Assembly (NCBI RefSeq): GCF_002234675.1
Contig: NC_019866.2
Location: 22,654,455 to 22,718,454 of the forward strand
Direction of reading: 5' to 3'
DNA from: Oryzias latipes
Taxonomy: Eukaryota > Chordata > Actinopteri > Beloniformes > Adrianichthyidae
DNA length: 64,000 bases
Position numbers and translations under genes: made by a program. The notes under the pieces were generated by a model. The model was given only the letters and a program-made list of their open reading frames with translations. It was not told the origin of the DNA and did no database searches. Every line of letters begins with the position of its first letter. The stretch's first letter is position 1. Positions 58,798 to 64,000 of the stretch are shown piece after piece.

Positions 58798-61438
58798 CTA
58801 TGACGGGGCGGCGGGAGTTGGACCCGCGCCCGCCGTCTGCTCCTCTTTCTGTCTGCGCTTCAGGAGCTTCTTCTTCTTCTTCTCTTCCTTCTCGATTTCT
58901 GCCACCATCTCCAGGAACTTGGGGCTGCGGGGGTCCATGGTGGAGCCGAAGCGCTCCCTGGCCTCGGCCAGCAGCTTCTCCCGCCGCGCCTTCTCCTCCT
59001 TCTGCTTCTGTTTGGCCTCCCGCTTCTCTCGCCGCCAGTCCGCCACCATCTTGGGCATTTTGGCCATGTTTGCGGCGATGATTTTCTCTCTGTAAAAATA
59101 ACAGATTTAAAGATCAATGCTGGAAAAAATCATCAAATGTGAAAGCTTACAGCTTAGAATTGTTTTTACAAAGAGTAAAGCAGGAGCTTTTGGGGGAATC
59201 GAACCCGTTTTGTAATTGTTGTTGGGACTTGTCCACCAGGTGTTTTAGATTACTCCTCCAACCGCCTGAGGTTAGACGGGAGGCTTCTACAGAGGATTCC
59301 TCAAGATTTAGACCTCATAGAAGAGACCAATGTTTTAACCCCAGCTATTCTCGATGCTTTTAGCAGTTTGTTTGTCCCTGACGGGTCAAAAAGACCCACA
59401 AGTTGTAACTGATGGGAACCACAAAGGGTGTCGCTGCACGTGGCGTCTGCGCATGTTCACTTCGCCATTGAAGAACTTGGTTTACACATTAGAAATGTTA
59501 GAATATGCATCACGGTGCTTTCTGGGATCGCTTATGCTTTGATTAGGAAAAAGCTGAAGTGGACATTTGGGAGCCAACGGCAGCTTTTTGAAAAGGTACA
59601 TGATACGTTTGGCCATTGAGGAAAGAAACCCGCAACGTTCGCCGTTGTCTTACGCGTCACGTCACGATGAATAATGTAAATGAGTGCGGCTTCAAGCCCT
59701 AAATACAGCATAATTAACTGCACTTAACAGATGGAAAACATGTAATATCTTCTAAAAGATCGTCTAGATAATAATAAAAACTTCAGAATCATTTTTACAA
59801 TGTCCTGTGACAAATGGATGGTGTTTAGAGCACAGATAGGAAGGATGTGGGATTTAAAAAAACCTTGATGCACCGACATGTGATTACAAAGTTTTCCCAT
59901 CGTTTTCTAGCCGCAAAACAAAGGCGATCAGCAAGACGTAAAATATTAATAACTAGCTTCATTTTAGGTCTTTTGGCCTATTTTGTTTATTTCTGTGTTC
60001 GAAATTGGAACTTTTGTCTGTGGACCTTAGAAATTTTCTGGCTTGCGGTTCCTACAACTGAGATCTCTGTCTCTGAACAGAACGTTCTTCTCCAGCAGTC
60101 CCTCGCTGATCATCTTTTGATTTATTTTCAAAGTGTTCTTTTCATTATAATGATTTTTTAAGGCAAAATCTGAAAACCTGCAGTTTCTGCAGAGCGGCAG
60201 GAGTTCATCCGAAAATTGCCCCCCACCCCCCGCGTTGTGGGCGAGACTGTTGGAGTGGAGCAGCCCCGGCTTCCTTCCCATCACCCATCTGTTTTTACTC
60301 TCTCCCGTCAGCTTACAGCCCCTCACAGCTCCTAATGTAACGTTAGCAGGGCAATAAAAATGTTAATCAATATTGAAGCCGTCCGGCCCTAAAGTTTAGA
60401 TCCAGATTCCAGCTCAGACCAGGAAAACTAAGACGTTCACGGATCTATTTGTCTGCAGGTGGATCAGAATGGAGCAGGAGGACTGTGGTCTGCCGATTGT
60501 AGCTGTGGGTCTTTTGGGAAGAATATAGATGCAGCAAAGTAGCCCAGACCATAACCATGCCTCCTCCGTGTTTCTTGGTAGAGATACTGTTTTTTTCTAA
60601 ATATTTAATTGTGCTGATTAACCCAAAAGCTCAATTTTTTATCTCATCTGTCCAATAAACGTTCTCCTAAATCAGCTTCAACAGCTCCAAAACCAATTTA
60701 GTGAATGAAAAAAAAAACTACACAAAAACAGTCATGCAAGTGTTTTGAATAGTTATTAAAAATAGAAACTGTTTGCAAATGCATGATTTTAAGATGCTTA
60801 ATACAGCAGGAGCTAAAAGTTGTCTCCTAAAACTGCATGAACGTGTTTTTAAATAATTGTTTATACGGTTCTAAAATGAATCCTTTTTTTGTTTATCTTC
60901 CTTACAAGTTCAGTCTTTTATTGATCGTTTGATTCTCTTTTCCAATAAGAAAAACAAACCCTTGATAAAGTCATAAATCAGACCAAACAGAACTAGATGA
61001 TCAGGTGTTCGCAGACATTAGCTCTGTTAGCATTAGCCACATTAGCTTCACTCACTTCTCTCGCCGCTTCTCCGCCTCCTCTTTCTCCCGGGCTTCAATG
61101 TTCTTCAGCATCACTTCCAACGGAGGATGCCACTCGTTTTCTTCTGCGATTATTTTATCCAGCTCCGCGTGAGAGGGCCACAGAGAGGCAGGGTCGATGC
61201 CGGACGCGGATCCGTACCGGCCGAACAGCTTCCGGTCGTACTTGGCCGACTTCTGCCACTCCGGCGTGTTCTCGCTGTCCTTTTCGGGGATGTACGGATC
61301 TTTCAGGTTCAGTCTTAGTGGCTTGGGGTTGTAGCAAGCCGTCTGTAGCAGAAAACCACCTGGAGAAAAGGCATGCTTGCACGAAGAAGCCCTAAAAGAT
61401 ACCGATACTGTCCTCCTGCACAGCACGGACGCCGCCAT
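58798..61438 (-). CDS. gadd45gip1: GADD45GIP1 / CRIF1, mitochondrial large-subunit ribosomal protein mL64
   Basis: Component of the mitochondrial ribosome's large subunit near the exit tunnel, needed for synthesis and insertion of mtDNA-encoded proteins; also named for binding GADD45 proteins. Two exons: 61438-61056 (ATG at 61438) and 59089-58798 (stop TAG). The intron is GT-AG. The sum is 675 nt, 224 residues, against about 222 in human. MAASVLCRRTVSVSFRASSC is a basic, Ser-rich mitochondrial presequence. LFGRYGSASGIDPASLWPS and NEWHPPLEVMLKNIEAREKE are family landmarks. The second exon gives a Lys/Arg/Glu-rich helix (MAKMPKMVADWRREKREAKQ). An upstream in-frame ATG at 61489 would add 17 acidic residues before the presequence and is not favoured. 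Confidence 0.93.
60098..60490 (+). repeat. Repeat family A, copy in the gadd45gip1 intron
   Basis: Contains 'TTTCTGCAGAGCGGCAGGAG' and 'CCAGATTCCAGCTCAGACCA', in the same order as the other copies. Confidence 0.7.
60520..60760. repeat. Possible DNA-transposon fragment
   Basis: 'CCATAACCATGCCTCCTCCG' and 'CTCATCTGTCCAATAAACG' resemble internal sequence of fish Tc1-like or related elements. No termini were seen. Confidence 0.35.
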
Positions 61439-61499
61439 GTTTACTGACAGTTCTTCTTCTTCTTCGCTTTGAAGGGTCTCATGATTCACGAATGGGGCA

Positions 61500-62540
61500 T
61501 TGTCCGGGCATTGTGCCCTCTAGTGGACGTCGAGAGAACTGCAGGACCATTAGAAAACTGCAAACACATTTTTAATTAAAAAAAATAGTAATATTATATA
61601 CTAAGCGACTGTGGAACAGATGGGACAAAATGTGAAAAAAAAATTAATAATTGAAATTCAAGTAGTATATTTTTTTTCGTTAATGTCATTCATAATTAAA
61701 AGAAAACGGAAAGACCATTCCTAATGAGCAATTTCTAACATTTCTCAGAAATCTATTATGTAGAATAAATCTAACTATATAAAATTTTTATAGGAAGGAA
61801 AGGATGAAACAATAAAATATACTACAGGTATTACAATACTACAAGCTAGTGGAAGAGAGTGTAAATAGATGGATAATGGGAAGTAGGGGTGGGCTTACTC
61901 CGCGGCAACAACTCAGAGGGGATTTTCTATTGATCTCCTGCTACTCTGCAGAAACTATGTCCTAGACCTAGAAAATGACCGTTTTCATTTTCTTTTGGGG
62001 GGGGCATTTGGCTTAATATTGTATAATCATAAATGAAAGACCACTGGGAATGCTTTGAAAGTAGACCAAAAGATGATCAAGGTGGGTCTGCAAATTAAAT
62101 TTTTCATAGTAAAGCCAGAGTCTGAATCAGATTTCATGTACAAATATAATCTTTTTGTTTTGTCTTCAGTCCATAAAGCTGGGTTGCTCCAGTCACTGTG
62201 GGTGGGTGGGTTCGTCTCTGCAGGTTAATCTTTCAGTGGGTGGGTTACAGCCTGCGGAGGATCCGGGACAGTTTTAGCTTTCGGGAATCTTTAGGATGCA
62301 GAAGCCATTGATGACAACGATTTTCGTCTCCCCAGCATCCCCCGCCCCGCTTCAAGTTCTATATTTGAGTTCTTTTCAGGGAGTGAATTGAGAACAAACA
62401 GTGCAGCTCTGAGGAGCAGCCCTCACAGAGACAGATGTCTGTGCTTTTGTACTGTGAGAGCGCGCAGAGCTCTCCATCGTCATTAAAGATTTAGAGTTCC
62501 CATGGCAGGGGCAGCTCCAGACTGAAGGTGGGGGTGGCCG
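61500..62540. other. Gene-free spacer with a family A remnant
   Basis: AT-rich. 61925-62095 carries reversed family A words ('TCTGCAGAAACTATGTCCTA', 'AGACCACTGGGAATGCTTTG'). No exon supported. Confidence 0.4.
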
Positions 62541-62990
62541 TGACAGAAGCTTAATTTGGCTTAGGAGTAATTTGGTGCCAAGCCTGGGGCTTTAGGGATC
62601 ACACCGCCGTCAGTCACAGGCAAACAAGCTTGTTAACAGTTAGACGATAAGGGGATGGTGGCAGGAAGACACGTCTCTCAGTGAGTGGGAGGGGAGGGGA
62701 GGGGAGGGTGGCGCACTGAAACATGTTCAGGGTTGAGATGTACAACACACCTGAGCGGTGACTCAATTATCTGCTGCCACGCAAATCTGATGCATTTCAT
62801 TTGAGTGAAGCGCTGCATTTATTTTCAGCGTTAATCGCTGCAGAGCGCCTGCCCAGAGGTATTGCTGCTCTCATTAAGCACAGGCCTCCATATGCCCCCC
62901 CATTTACACTATGAATGGAGAAGCAGAGGAGAGGGGGAGTCCAGAAAACTGCTGGCCACCCCAGTGGTCCTGGAAGAAAAGCAACCACTC
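62540..62990. promoter_or_regulatory. Candidate conserved non-coding element
   Basis: A GC-balanced, non-repetitive block between repeats, without coding signature. It contains homeodomain-like and octamer-like words (CTCAATTATCTG, ACGCAAATCTG, GCGTTAATCGC). A (GGGGA)n run lies at about 62688-62708. The call rests on texture only. Confidence 0.3.
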
Positions 62991-63524
62991 ATTTTTGTAT
63001 TTATGGTGAGCTAGAATGAGCTGCTGTATTTCCAGAAGAAAATGCAGGATTGATGCTATATTGCTGAATGAAATGAAACTTACAGGGTGATAATTGGCAA
63101 AAATAACACATTAAATAAAGAAATGATCAAAGTTGACCATAAATTAAGTGAAAACAGCACAATATTAAAAAATATGTTTTTGTGAAAAATGCGAGTGAGT
63201 ATTGAACCACCACAGAAAGAAGCAAAGGTTTTCAAGGATTCTCCATGTATTTCAATGGAGGCAAAAATCCTGGAATATCTTGAAAAGTTCAAGGATTTGA
63301 AGGACCAAAAGTCACAGCTGGAAAAAGCTGAAATAAGCGGAACAATTGAATAGTTGAATGGTTAAAATTGTTGAAAAATTGTAGGAGGAGTTAAGCGCCA
63401 AAAGAATGGGGGAAGATACTAGAATAAAGAAAGAGAAACAGGAAAACAATGATTTATAGCATTTAACCCATTATAAGTTAAACAAAACCTTTGCTTCCAA
63501 TTCAATGAAAAAGCTGTTTTTTAA

Positions 63525-63790
63525 AATGTTCATGTGGTATTTTTCTGATGATGGACAACATTAATAGAAAACTAAACTTAAAATAGCATTTCTGAGTATT
63601 TCTCTATGCAAACCGTTATGATTCAAGAGCAGACAGGAAAAAAAAGCTTTTTGAAAAAGATTGTATTTGTGTCGTGGAAAATACGCTGGGCGGGCTACAA
63701 GCCCCCTGCGCCGCTCCATTCTGATGCACTAGTAGACAAAAAGACAATTTTCATCAGAGTGGGCCTTGTTTCTCATACCTGCTACTTCCT
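63525..63790 (-). repeat. Dispersed repeat family A, reversed copy near the right edge
   Basis: The reverse complement contains 'GACACAAATACAATCTTTTT' and 'TACTCAGAAATGCTATTTTA', both shared with the copies at 608-870 and 30866-31195. Confidence 0.6.
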
Positions 63791-64000
63791 TTAAGATCCA
63801 GCCGCTCCTCTGTTCAATCCTCTTCAGGCTGGCCCACCCAAAAACCTGCTGCACTATGGGTGCGTGTGACCCAGTGACGGGTCGGGTTAGGCTTAGACTT
63901 CAGAGGACGCCGAAGTTCCTTCTTTCTTAGTGGTTCGTCTCCCTGAGGTGACCGGAAAAACCATTCATCCTCATGATGATTGAAGGAGCTTTGGTCCTCA

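Noticed and set aside
58772-59095. Plus-strand Ser/Phe-rich frame
   Set aside because: Antisense shadow of gadd45gip1 exon 2.
61837-64000. A CRISPR array or prokaryotic-type system in this or any part of the window
   Set aside because: Repeats here are dispersed or satellite-like, not regularly spaced; the DNA is vertebrate nuclear.

Overview
The window is vertebrate nuclear DNA, almost certainly from a teleost fish. Genes are split by GT-AG introns into short exons, and the products are vertebrate proteins. Introns and spacers are packed with fish-type transposon relics: tRNA-headed SINEs, L2-, RTE- and Rex6-like LINEs, hAT, piggyBac-like and Harbinger elements. The repeat mix reminds me of medaka (Oryzias), but I cannot prove the species.

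Layout. 2-3474 (+) holds the 3' part of a ZNF653-like five-finger zinc-finger gene, cut by the left edge. 3475-15280 has no host gene; it holds a Rex6/R4-type LINE relic, a piggyBac-like MITE and a three-level nest of transposons with a near-intact L2-type reverse-transcriptase ORF. 15286-24927 (+) is a complete tetraspanin-1-like gene whose introns carry a Harbinger relic, a solo-LTR-like element and a MITE. 29545-33116 (+) is an ODAD4/TTC25-like gene that looks shortened and broken at its 3' end. 40056-41630 (-) is an intronless 524-residue coiled-coil ORF that I cannot assign to a family; an inverted fragment of its 3' end lies 2.6 kb away. 44002-58197 (+) is a complete 18-exon TTC39A-like gene (563 aa). 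It converges tail to tail with the two-exon mitochondrial ribosomal gene gadd45gip1 (58798-61438, -). 61500-64000 has no gene; it holds repeat pieces and one GC-richer stretch that may be a conserved non-coding element.

The host genes do not form a pathway. They are ordinary neighbours: a transcription factor, a membrane tetraspanin, a cilium-related TPR protein, a TPR scaffold and a mitoribosome protein. Exon joins were derived by hand from splice signals, reading frame and recalled family resemblance; no search or RNA evidence was available. The most unusual items are the orphan coiled-coil ORF with its inverted relic, the decayed ODAD4-like paralog, the nested insertions with a readable empty site, and a GC-AG intron in the TTC39A-like gene.
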